Origin: Warburgia ugandensis
Lineage: Eukaryota; Streptophyta; Magnoliopsida; Canellales; Canellaceae
Reading direction: 5' to 3'
Assembly: GCA_035236585.1 (NCBI GenBank)
Contig: CP141130.1
Span: 30,515,501-30,579,500 of the forward strand
Length of the DNA: 64,000 nucleotides
Under the pieces are notes generated by a model. It was not told the DNA's origin. It searched no databases and saw only the letters and a list, made by a program, of their open reading frames with translations. Of this stretch, positions 54,820 to 64,000 are shown piece by piece; within the stretch, counting starts at the first letter, position 1; each line of letters opens with the position of its first letter. The position numbers were made by a program, and so were the translations under genes.

Positions 54820-57640
54820 TCAACATACATAGAAATATTACATATCCATATATTTAGTAGTTTTAACTTTAGATTTAACTTTAAATATCACTAATTAGAG
54901 TTTATTTCACATTTTGTAGGATTAGGTTTCAACTAAAAAAATTACTATTTTTAGTAATCAAAACCCTAGAAGAGAGAAATTCCAAGTAATCAAAACCCCA
55001 GAAGAGAGCAATTCCACCATCGGAGTGATGTAATGGGCCCATATGCCAAAAATGACAAAGTCTATAAGTTTAGAATGTTATGGGGGTGTCCTTATCAAAT
55101 TCATCACTGCCAGAAATCCCATGCACAATACCTGATCTTATTCATACTGAAGAGAGTGCCTTTATCAAAAGTGAGGCTGATAGACTTTTCATGCATGCAT
55201 GCAAGCATTCCACCACCTTGGATAGCATTTAGGAGAAGCTAGATTGGCCTACAATGGATGCACACCCACACCCACATAGATATATATATATATATATATA
55301 TCTTTTTCTAAAACAAAATAAGTCAGAGATTGGACCCTCATGAATATTACTTTCCCCCACTTTTTTTCTCTCTTAACTTCAAGAAGGGACCACACAAGGG
55401 AGTCCATGATTTTTCCATGCAAGGGGATGTGTTAAACATATAAAAATATGTTTTTACATGAGAAAAATGGGAAGAAATAAAAAGGGTAAAATGTAGTGAA
55501 GAGAGACACAATTTATGAAAAATATATGTTGGTTAATTGATCCATACTTTTGAAGCATTCAATGGCCAAGATCTACCCTAACTCAAGGCTATCCTAGAGC
55601 ATCCAATGAGAAGACATTTAATCTAGGGTGGACCAATGAGAAAGAGCTATGTAAGGGAGTAAAGCGAATCATCCTATAGGCACAGATTTTTTTGGTGGGT
55701 TGCCTACCAATTTTTTTGGAGAAAAATGTATTCTCCCAAGATGGAAAACATGATTTTCCTTTGAATGCTATTTTTTGGAGAAAATAATGGTGGGCAGGGA
55801 GAGAATCAAGGATAGAAAGAATTTTTTATAGGAAAACCTCAAGGAAATTCAAGCCATCGATGCTTAATCCTAAGGAACAAAAGAAGGGAGAGGAAAACCT
55901 CAAGGAAACTTCCACCTCCTTAAAAGATCTATAAGTGAAGCATAAAAGAGGAGAGGTGTGTGCTACTCCAATCCCAGCCCCCTTTTGAGTTTAACGTGGA
56001 ATTCAAAGAAAAAAAGGGAAGAAGAAATAGAAGGTAGCACTCATTGCATCTTACCATCCCCACTTTAGAATTCAATGAATTCCATTCCTCCATTGGGTGC
56101 TTCAATGTTAAAACATAAAAAGAACATAAAAGGAAGGAGCTTCCATGCTCATAGCCTCCCATGAGCATATCCTAAGGTAAAGAAGGAGAAATTTCAAATG
56201 CAGGAGCATCATCATTACCATCCATCCCCATCTTCCCTTTTCTATTACCCATCCCCATCCCATCCTTCTCTCCATCTTGCCATTAAGGCCCAACCATACT
56301 ACCTTTCCCACTTTCTAAGATCAACACATCCTTACAAAGCATTCAAAAGAGAGAATCCATGTAAAGGGAGAAAAATGTAGGTTTTGTCTACATCAAGCAC
56401 TTCCCATCTCTACTTCCATCCCTTGCCATCAAAGCACCTTTTTTTTTCCCTTTCCATTTTTCCCACACATTCATGCAAAGCATCCCTTCTAGACTACTAC
56501 ACCATTCATGTATGTCACCATTGCATATTCTCCCTTTCTCTCTCTCTCACATCTAATAGACAAACCATCTCTATATCGCTCTAGCTTTCCATGCAAGCAT
56601 TCACATCTCCCATCTTCCTTTGAATCTAATGCATAAACCTCTCTTACCTTTCCCTTACTCTTATTCATGGATGATGGTTTAAGTTGAATGATTATTCTCC
56701 TAAGGAAGTGACTCGTTGGATGATGTCCTCTATCTTGGTTAAGTGACACAACAAGGGTAAGACATCGTTTGGTGGTGGAAAGCATGCTGGTAGCATGGGT
56801 TGGAGCAACTTCTATGATGGATTCCATTGATTGACACAATGAGAAGACTAGGTGATATTGTTCCTTTCAATAAGAGTTTGATTTATTTATGTTTTTTTAT
56901 TTCTTTTCATTCATGTATCCCTCTTGTAACAATTTAAATATGAAGCAATAAAGTTTAATTTTCCTTAGTCAAATTGTTATTTGTCTTAGTAGTTTTGTAA
57001 TGCTTTAGTTTATCTTATTATTAATCTTTGATAATTGTTGGAAGCAGTTTTGAATTCATATTTTAATATAATGTTAGGAGTAAATATGTTAGGCTAAACA
57101 TTTTTCCTAAGGTTAGGACAAAACCACCTTAGGTTTAGGTAAGTTCAATTTAAGAAATTTTATGTTTTAAAAGAATTAAAATATCAATTATAGGTCAAAC
57201 AAATTAGCTTCTATAACTAGTGATTACTTAAAATTGAGATACCAATTATGTTAAGTTAATTGATTAAGTTTAGAGAATCTTGGATAGTTTGTGCCCTAAT
57301 AAGACAAATTATGATTGGAATAATAAACTTAACTATGCAAAACCCTAAAATTTAGAAAATATATACATTAGGGATTTTTAATAATAAAACATAAGTTACA
57401 TGAATTTGGATATATTTAAGTTTAATGTGGTGGATTCTAGACCCTAGATTTAGTTAATTGGTTAATTTTATCTCTTTTTGGTATTTTTAAGTGTATTTTA
57501 TTTAATTGATTAAATTGGTTGCTAGGATGGAGAAAATTAAAAGAGATTTTGATTGAAATTCCATGAAAAACCAAAAATAAAGTCAACCAAAACATAGGAG
57601 AAAGAGAAAGATAGAAATCTCCTATGGAACCCACAATGGT
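54820..57640 (+). repeat. OTA LTR preceding OTA-3 coding region
   Basis: Begins after the polypurine tract (tcaacatacatag, with the expected TG mutated) and follows the OTA-2 LTR through tagaaatattacat, the paragraph at 55020-55110 (= 32650-32730), pyrimidine-rich blocks at 56210-56600 and gtgacacaacaag (56742 = 34322). A (TA)n is at 55281-55301. The 3' end is not recognisable; no PBS or gag follows, and protease-flanking sequence starts at about 57640, so LTR and internal region were probably joined by deletion. 57100-57640 shows nothing certain. Confidence 0.65.
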
Positions 57641-58130
57641 GGCACCCTATGTGTCCAAAGCTCCATTTCCTCAGTTATTGAAAATGGATAGATAGTGAAA
57701 AAACCTCAATGAGGTCATGGAAGTATTTAAAAATTTCCAAATTCACATTTTATTGCATAATTTTTAATAAAAGATTTCCCCACCTATGCCAAGTTCCTGA
57801 AAGAGCTCTACACTAGGAGGATAAAGTTAAATGTATAGAAAAAATCTTTCCTCACCAAGCAAGTGAGCTCTTTCATACAACCCAAGACCCTATAAAAGTT
57901 TAGAGACCCAAGATGCCATATAATTTCTTACATTATTGGTGACCATGTCATAGATAGGGTACAGCTTGACCTAGGGGTGAGTGTTAACTTATTGCCATGC
58001 TCTGTCTATGAGGAACTAAGGCTCAGTGAATTGAAACCAACCACCACCATGCTGCAATTAGTAAATAAATTAGTAAAGATATCCCATGGTTTAGTTGAAG
58101 ATGTGTTAATACAAGTGGACTAGTTTTATT
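57640..58130 (+). pseudogene. OTA-3 gag end and aspartic protease (decayed)
   Basis: Reads APFPQLL-like text, FPTYAKFLKELYTRRIKLN and FLTKQVSSFIQPKT, then CHIISYIIGDHVIDRVQLDL and GVSVNLLPCSVYEELRLSEL. The active site D-L-G-V-S keeps the catalytic Asp (57968). TTTMLQLVNKLVKISHGLVE closes the domain. Stops interrupt at about 57780, 57835, 57897 and 58122. The only gag sequence left is this last part. Confidence 0.82.
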
Positions 58131-58730
58131 ACCCTATCAATTTCATTATGCTGGACACCTAGCCTGTATCTGTTCCTAACAATCAAATTCTAGTTATACT
58201 TGGAAGTCCATTCATGGCTACACTTAATGCCATTACTAACTATAGGAATGATGTAATGAAATTGTTATTCAACAACTAGAAAATTAAGCTTAATATCTTT
58301 AATGCCGAAGAACAACATTTAGACCTGGATGATTCTTGTGAAGTGAATTTGATTGAGAGTCTAATTCACTACATTCATCCACCATCTTCCATCTCTGACC
58401 CACTAATGGCTTGTCTCATGCATTTTAATGGAGATTTTGATTTTGACAAGTCTATCGAGGAGGTAAACAACCTTTTAGAGGCTGCTTTAATCATGGGTAC
58501 CTCCAAATGGGTCCCTTATGTAGAACCCCTCCCTCTTTCAAAGTCTATCCCCATACCCTCTATATATCAACCAAGGTCTCTAGCCTTAAAACCTTGCCTA
58601 ACAACCTCATGTACACTTATCTAAGACCAGATGAAATCTTACTTGTTATAATAGCATTAGATCTAGAAAAGGAACATGAAAGAAAATTACTTACTGTTCT
58701 TAAAGAACATCAAACTGCTCTGCTGTGAAC
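58130..58730 (+). pseudogene. OTA-3 protease-RT linker
   Basis: Includes two overlapping open stretches. The frame from 58343 has NLIESLIHYIHPPSSISDPL, ACLMHFNGDFDFDKS and VEPLPLSKSIPIPS; the next, after a frame change, has YLRPDEILLVIIALDLEKEH and LTVLKEHQTALL, the start of the RT fold. The region links protease to RT in OTA elements and has no known catalytic role. Confidence 0.7.
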
Positions 58731-58769
58731 CATAGTAGACATAAAAGGGATTAGTCCAGCCATGTGCCT

Positions 58770-59520
58770 GCACATGATACACCAATAAGAAAATGCTAAT
58801 CCCTCTAGGGAAACTCAAGGATGACTTAATCCCTACATGAAGGGCATGGTCAGAGATGGAGTCCATAAGCTTCTAGATGTTAGCATCATATACCCCATCT
58901 CTGATAGCCCTTCGGTCATCCTCATTCAAGTTGTACCCAAGAAATCAGGGGTCATGGTATTCAAGAATGAGGAGAATGAGTTAGGAGCCACATGCATGAC
59001 CACTGGGTGGAGAATCTACATTGATTATCAAAAATAGAATACGGCCACAAGGAAATACCACTTTCCTCTACCTTCTATTAAACAAATGCTTAAGAGGTTG
59101 GCCAGACATAGTTATTATTAATTTCTAGATGGATAATTTGGTTGTGACCAAATTCTTATAGCACCTGAGGATCAGGAGAAGACCACATCACTTGCCCTCT
59201 TGAGAGCTTTTTTTACTGACATATGCCTTTTGATATTTGTAACGCTCTAGCCACTTTCCAAAGGTATATGCTCAGCATCTTTTCTGATATGGTATAAAGG
59301 TTTCTTAAGGTGTTCATGGATGCCTTCTTGATATTTTAGTCTTCTTTTGATGAGTATCTGCACCATTTGAAGTTAGTACTTGCAAGATATTAGTAGAAAA
59401 TTTTGGTATTAAACTAGGAAAAGTGCCATTTTATGGTACAAAGTGGTATACTTTTAGGCCACATTATATCACACAATGGGATAGAGGTAGATAAGGCTAC
59501 GGTGGAATTAATAGCCAACC
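58770..59520 (+). pseudogene. OTA-3 reverse transcriptase (decayed)
   Basis: VRDGVHKLLDVSIIYPISDS and PSVILIQVVPKKSGVMV (58850-58965), TGWRIYIDYQK (59005-59037), YHFPLPSIKQML-like text (59060-59095), then fragments through PF.ICNALATFQ (59220-59255) and a shifted F-M-D region near 59318. Frames change at least four times. Downstream GHIISHNGIEVDKATVELIA is recognisable at about 59457-59515. It is dead as an enzyme. Confidence 0.78.
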
Positions 59521-59639
59521 TTCCTCCACTAAAGATGGTAAAATAAATCTACTCTTTTTTAGGGCATGCTGGCTTCTACAAAAGATTCATCAAGGACCTC
59601 AGCAAAATTGCCAAGCCCTTTTGTAATTTACTGACAATG

Positions 59640-60105
59640 GAGTCTACTTTGACTTTGATAAGGATTGTAAGAAAGCATTTGAGTGGTTAAAGGCTGAGTT
59701 GACCTCTGCACCCAATATCTAACCACCTAATTGGAGAGCATGATTAGAGATAATGTGTGATGCGCCGGATTATGCTATTGGAGCTATTTTGAGATAGCGC
59801 ATCAATAAATATCCCCAAGTGATATACTACTAATAAAATATTGAATGATGTGCAACTCAATTATTTGACTATAGAGAAAAAATTATTGGCTATAGTGTTT
59901 TCTTTGGACAAGTTTGGATCTTATTTTCTAGGGTTTAAAGTCATAGTATACTTGGATCATATAGCTCTAAAGTACCTCCTTTCTAAAAAGGATGCAAAAC
60001 CTAGGCTGATCCATTGGATACTTTGCTACAAGAATTTGACTTAGAAATTCAAGACAAGAAAGATTCTAAAAATATCATAGCAGACCACTTATCCATTATG
60101 CCATA
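59640..60105 (+). pseudogene. OTA-3 RNase H (decayed)
   Basis: AFEWLKAELTSAPNI precedes the domain. CDAPDYAIGAILR (59759-59797) holds the first Asp, then from 59841 an open stretch has [20 protein letters not shown] and [20 protein letters not shown], and after a frame change [20 protein letters not shown]. All three acid-bearing blocks can be traced. It lies between RT and integrase as in the other OTA elements. Confidence 0.82.
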
Positions 60106-60129
60106 ACTGAATCCTTTTCAAATGAACAA

Positions 60130-61445
60130 TTAATGCACACTTCCCATTTATCATGGTTTGGAGACATAGTAAATTTTCTTGTTACAAGACAAATGCATAA
60201 TCATTGGACCAAACAAGATAGGAAGAGATTTTTAACAAAGGTTAAATACTTTACCTATGATGATTTGCACTTATTCAAGTACTATCCCTATCAGGTGATA
60301 AAGAGATGCATACCAGATAGTGAGCATAGTAAGATCATCTCCTTCTATCATGATCATGCATGTGGGTGACATTTTAGGTCTTGAAAGACAACTAAGAAAA
60401 ATTTGTAGTGTGGTTTTTATTAGCCCACCATTTTTAAAGATTCACATGCTTACTACACACCATATGTGAGATGCCAATGGTTAGGAAATATAGGAAAGAG
60501 ACACATCATGCCCTTAAACCTAATCCTTATTGTAGAGCCATTGGATTTTTTGGGCATAGAATTCATGGGACCCTTTCCTAATTCTTTTGGGAATTTATAC
60601 ATCCTAGTGGGAGTGGACTATGTGTCCCCATGGCTAGAGACTATAAACTGCAAAACCAATGACCCCAAGGCAGTGGTAAAATTTTTGAAGAAAAATATTT
60701 TTGGAAGGTTTGGTACTCTGCGAGCCATAATTAGTGATGGGGGCAAATGCTATTGTTATAAAGTGTTTGAAAAATGAAAAGTTACGTTGTCAACCATAGG
60801 ATAGCTACCCTATACCACCCTTAGACCATTAAGCAAGTAAAGGTATTAAATAGGAAAATTAAGAATATTCTAGAAAAGACAGTCAATTCAAGTAGGAAAA
60901 TTGGTCTATGAGACTCAATAATGCTTTATGGGCCTATCGCACTACCTATAAAAAGCCAACAAGCATGGGACCCTACTACTTTGTCTACGAAAAGGCCTAC
61001 CACTTACTAGTAAAGCTTAAACACAAAGGCATATTTGGTTATAAAAAAGATCAATTTTGAATTGGATGCTACTAGGACTCATCAAAAACTCCAACTCAAT
61101 AAGTTGGATGAATTGTGAAAGGTTGCATATGAATCTTCACAACTATACAAAGACCAGATGAAGGTTAACCACGATAGCCAAATCTTAAGGAAATCCTTCA
61201 CACCAGGACAAAAGGTCTTGTTGTATAATTTTAGATTGCATCTCTTTCCAAGACAACTCAGATCTTGATGGATTGGACTTACATAGTTTGCACATTATAT
61301 CCTTATGGACCCTTTGGGATTGAGAAGGATGGTGAAAACCTAATAGTAAATGGTTAGAGGTTAAAAACTTTCTCAAAACTATTTAACCCTCAGATTGAAG
61401 AGACACTGTTACAGGCACCACATTATCATGACCAACCTTAGACTA
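60130..61445 (+). pseudogene. OTA-3 integrase (decayed)
   Basis: The N-terminal part from 60133 has WFGDIVNFLVTRQMHNHWTK and IKRCIPDSEHSKIISFYHDH (a zinc-binding remnant). The core from 60466 has MPLNLILIVEPLDFLGIEFM, GPFPNSFGNLYILVGVDYVS, KFLKKNIFGRFGTLRAIISD. The first catalytic Asp is Glu here (GIEFMGPFP); the second (IISD) remains. The C-terminal part is scattered over frames (60950-61400) but keeps KAYHLLVKLKHKA-like and KLQLNKLDEL text. Stops and shifts exclude function. No envelope-like frame follows. Confidence 0.84.
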
Positions 61446-61596
61446 CTATAGGGAACCTTGCAGATCATCATCTTTGCACTCATCATTACATCTGACTGAA
61501 AACGTAAAACTTAGTGCTCCCTAGGAGGCAACCCAGATGTTTTTCAAATCTCAGTCTTCTATATCTTTCCATTTTCATATAGGGTCCCATGTTTTC

Positions 61597-61634
61597 AAAC
61601 ATTAGGTGCAATGTTTTATTCAGGTTGGGGGGTG
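61597..61634 (+). promoter_or_regulatory. Conserved post-pol palindrome and G tract of OTA-3
   Basis: AAACATTAGGTGCAATGTTT then tattcaggttggggggtgt: third copy of the motif at 13872 and 46875. The G tract looks like a polypurine primer. Confidence 0.7.
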
Positions 61635-62277
61635 TAAATGTAAATAGGGAATTAGGATTTTCTTGAATTTTTGAATAACATAATTTTGAGGTAGAGTTTC
61701 CTTACTGTGATGAGAACTGGATTTTTAGAACTTAGTAATTCTACTATTTTAGCCTCTTAATGGAAATGCATACGTCTAGTTTTGCACATTATTCATTTTT
61801 TGAAGCATTTTTTGAAGGTTAATTCTTGAAAAATATTTACACCCAACACATAGCTAAGACTAATAGAGAAGTATGACTTATAAACCTTGAGGAAAATTAG
61901 TGGAGACATATAACCCATTGAATTTTAGAGACTATCTTCATTCAGTGAGTCAACATTTTATTTAGCTTACAGAATTTAGTGTGATCCTATTATCCTTATT
62001 TTGGTTAACGTCCAAGATAAATAAGTGTAATAACTTTCTTTTTAGAAAATTTATTGAATCTGATAGGCTTTACGAAACCTAGGAAATGATATAGATCATC
62101 CCTGTTTAGCCCACAAACATAAAAACTACCCAAGATAGTATATCATTAGTTAGCCCCTTGCGCCTATTATTAATCCTTTTCTTTCTTAACCCCACTTACC
62201 TTAACCAAGAAAAATCAAGAAATACACATCCATTACCCATTATCAAAATAAGTAGAGTTAGTAGAAAAAGCTCGAAA
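61635..62277 (+). other. OTA-3 3' noncoding region, interrupted by a LINE
   Basis: AT-rich noncoding sequence of the type found after pol in OTA-1 and OTA-2. It stops at the LINE tail at 62278; its 3' LTR is not in the window. Confidence 0.65.
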
Positions 62278-62307
62278 ATCATCATCATCATCAAGACCTT
62301 ATCCCAA

Positions 62308-63243
62308 TTAGGGGTCGGCCACATGAATCTTATTCCTCCATTCCACTCTATTAAATGTCTTAGCTTCATTTAGTCCCAAAGTTTTAAAATCTTTCCTCAC
62401 CACTTCTATCCACGTTCTTTTGGGCCTTCCCCTTGCCCTTTTAGAACCTTTTACTTGTATTGCCTCACTCCTTCTAACCGGTGCTGTTGTTGATCTCCTT
62501 TGAACATGTCCAAACCATCTAAGTATAATCTCCCTCATCTTGTTACCTATTGGTGCTACCCCTAAATTTCCCCTAATATTTTCATTTATAACTCTATCCT
62601 TTCTTGTCTTACCACTCATCCATCTCAACATCCTCATTTCTGCAACGCTCATCCTATGAGTATGATGTTCCTTAACTACCCAACACTCTGATCCATAGAG
62701 CATGGTCGGCCTGATGCCCATCCTATAAAAATTTCCTTTTAGTTTGGGGGGCACCCGCCAATCACACAAAACTCCTGATGCACATCTCCATTTGTTCCAA
62801 CCCGCTTGGATTCTCTGGGTAACCTCCCTCTCAATCTCTCTACTCTCATGAATCATTGATCCTAAGTACCAAAAGTGGTCTTTTACGAGGACTTCTTGGT
62901 TATCAATCTTGACTGGTGTTCCACTCCTACTCTCCTTGCTAAAATTATATTCCATATATTCTGTCTTAGTTTGGTTAATTTTAAATCCTTTAGATTCTAA
63001 TGGTTCTCTCCATAACTCTAGCTTTATGTTTACACCCTCCCTTGTCTCATCAAGTAAGACTATATCATCTGCAAATAGCATGCACCAGGGAATCTCCTCA
63101 TGCAGATGTTTTGTTAACTCATCCATAACTAATGTGAAAAGGTATGGGTTCAATGCCGATCCTTGGTGCAATCCTACAGTGACAGGAAAATCACCAGTCA
63201 TGCCACTAGTGGTCTTAACATTTGTTACTGTTCCCTCATACAT
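62308..63243 (-). CDS. RTE LINE reverse transcriptase, C-terminal 311 codons
   Basis: Open frame that includes the catalytic block: VGLHQGSALNPYLFTLVMDE, then PWCMLFADDIVLLDETREGV with the A-D-D motif intact, then KFGYLGS-like FWYLGSMI, the long C-terminal domain with RMSVAEMRMLRWMSGKTRKD, NLGVAPIGNKMREIILRWFG and HVQRR. It ends KIHVADP-stop at 62308. The protein would copy LINE RNA at a nicked target site. The ATG at 63243 is not a natural start: the same frame continues upstream across two stops to 63681. It is the longest open frame in the window and the least decayed element, suggesting a recent insertion compared with the gypsy elements. Confidence 0.88.
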   Translation of the reverse strand: MYEGTVTNVKTTSGMTGDFPVTVGLHQGSALNPYLFTLVMDELTKHLHEEIPWCMLFADDIVLLDETREGVNIKLELWREPLESKGFKINQTKTEYMEYNFSKESRSGTPVKIDNQEVLVKDHFWYLGSMIHESREIEREVTQRIQAGWNKWRCASGVLCDWRVPPKLKGNFYRMGIRPTMLYGSECWVVKEHHTHRMSVAEMRMLRWMSGKTRKDRVINENIRGNLGVAPIGNKMREIILRWFGHVQRRSTTAPVRRSEAIQVKGSKRARGRPKRTWIEVVRKDFKTLGLNEAKTFNRVEWRNKIHVADP

Positions 63244-63999
63244 ATCTTTAATTATGTCTATATACCCCTAAGAAACCCCTTTATCACCCAACACCCTCCA
63301 TATTAACTCTCTAAGGACTCTATCATAAGCTTTCTCTAAGTCGATAAAGACCATGTGGAGGTCTTTCCTCCTCTCCCTATATTTCTCTACTAATTATCTT
63401 AGTAAGAAAATAGCTTCCATGGTGGACCTCCCAGGCATGAAACCAAACTGATTCTCCGATACACTTGTTTCATGTCGTAGCCTCTTCTCAACCACTCTTT
63501 CAAAAAGTTTCATAGTGTGGCTCATAAGTTTGATCCCTCGATAATTAGTGCAGCTCTGTATGTCTCCTTTATTCTTATAAATTGGTGCAATAGAGATTTT
63601 CCTCCACTCATCTGGCATTTTCTTTGATTTTATAATCTTGTTAAACAACTTGGTCAACCAAACTATCCCAATATCTCCCATATGCTTCTAAACCTCTATT
63701 AGTATACCATTGGGCCGCATGGCCTTTCCTGATTTCATCTTTTTCAAGGCCTCCTTTACTTCCAGTACTCTAATCCTACGCTCATATCTATAATATCTAG
63801 TGTTATTTAGATTTATAGTATTTTCAATCCTTATATTCTTAAAGCCATTATTATTTAACAATTTTTGAAAGTATGTTTCCCACCTTTGTTTGATCTCATC
63901 ATTTTTTACTAATACCCTTTGATCATCGCTTCTAATGACCTAACATGATCTAAGTCCTTACCCTTCTGTTCTCTTATTTTTGCAAGTTTAAACGCATCT
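63244..63999 (-). pseudogene. RTE LINE reverse transcriptase, N-terminal part with stops
   Basis: The frame of 62308-63243 continues upstream. A TAG near 63270 (GDKGVS-stop-GYIDIIKDM) and a TAA near 63393 (AIFLLR[13 protein letters not shown]) interrupt it; between them [12 protein letters not shown] holds the first catalytic Asp. From 63681, WRKISIAPIYKNKGDIQSCT, NYRGIKLMSHTMKLFERVVE and NQFGFMPGRST are the standard RT start. Another stop is at about 63690, and a frame change near 63910. The remainder lies outside the window. Confidence 0.85.
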
Positions 64000-64000
64000 T

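Larger units (their letters stand above)
62278..63999 (-). mobile_element. RTE-type LINE, 3' half, extending past the window
   Basis: Minus-strand non-LTR retrotransposon. The 3' end has a very short untranslated region and an ATC-type tail (five ATC at 62278-62292 on the plus strand). Protein end IHVADP, then a short ggccgacccctaattgggat stretch and the tail are characteristic of plant RTE elements. The endonuclease part would lie beyond 63999. Confidence 0.88.

Noticed and set aside
62909-63271. 120-codon plus-strand frame
   Set aside because: Antisense shadow of the RTE reverse transcriptase.

Overview
This 64 kb window is AT-rich plant nuclear DNA made almost entirely of nested, decayed transposable elements. 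I see no bacterial feature and no convincing cellular host gene, rRNA or true tRNA gene. An angiosperm is inferred from plant-type Ty3/gypsy families (Tekay/Del-like chromovirus and Ogre-Tat-Athila, 'OTA', clade), an Au-type SINE, a plant RTE-type LINE, an endogenous caulimovirid and a transposon gene with plant Transposase_24 and Ulp1-like segments. The species cannot be read from the window.

Layout. 1-10104 holds long chromovirus-type LTRs: one LTR entered at the window edge (ends 2393), one nearly whole LTR (2475-7934) and the left part of a third. That third LTR is split at 10104/27813 by a complete minus-strand OTA retrotransposon (10110-27807) with matching 2.1-2.2 kb LTRs, a decayed PBS, gag-protease-RT-RNase H-integrase remnants and a perfect 5-bp target duplication (aacct). 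The OTA element is itself invaded: a 247-bp solo LTR sits in pol (15202-15448), and a 5.8 kb composite block (20547-26377) sits in its 5' LTR between perfect 9-bp repeats. The block carries two inverted chromovirus LTR pieces, a TRIM-like mini-retrotransposon with an exact initiator-Met PBS, and an Au SINE. The host chromovirus resumes at 27813, ends its LTR at 29336 and runs through PBS, gag, protease, RT and RNase H until 32472.

At 32473 a second OTA-type element (plus strand) interrupts the chromovirus before its integrase. It has an LTR, PBS, long leader, gag and protease, but no RT, RNase H or integrase; a 185-codon unrecognised degenerate frame lies in their place. Its leader contains a minus-strand, intron-bearing transposon gene (35000-38300), an inverted LTR fragment and a zone of inverted AAAGTC motifs like DNA-transposon subterminal repeats. 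Its 3' noncoding part is followed by a decayed caulimovirid sequence (about 48900-52800) and a patchwork of OTA LTR pieces. A third OTA element (54820-62277) has an LTR joined to protease-to-integrase without a visible PBS or gag. The window closes with the 3' half of a minus-strand RTE-type LINE (62278-63999, continuing out of view), the best preserved coding sequence here.

The genes do not form a cellular pathway. They are parasitic replication modules, nearly all inactivated by stops, frameshifts or loss of catalytic residues. The value of the window is its readable insertion order and a few unexplained structures: the 9-bp-flanked composite, a conserved LTR hairpin, and the pol-replacing frame. 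I found no new biological system that the sequence alone would support.
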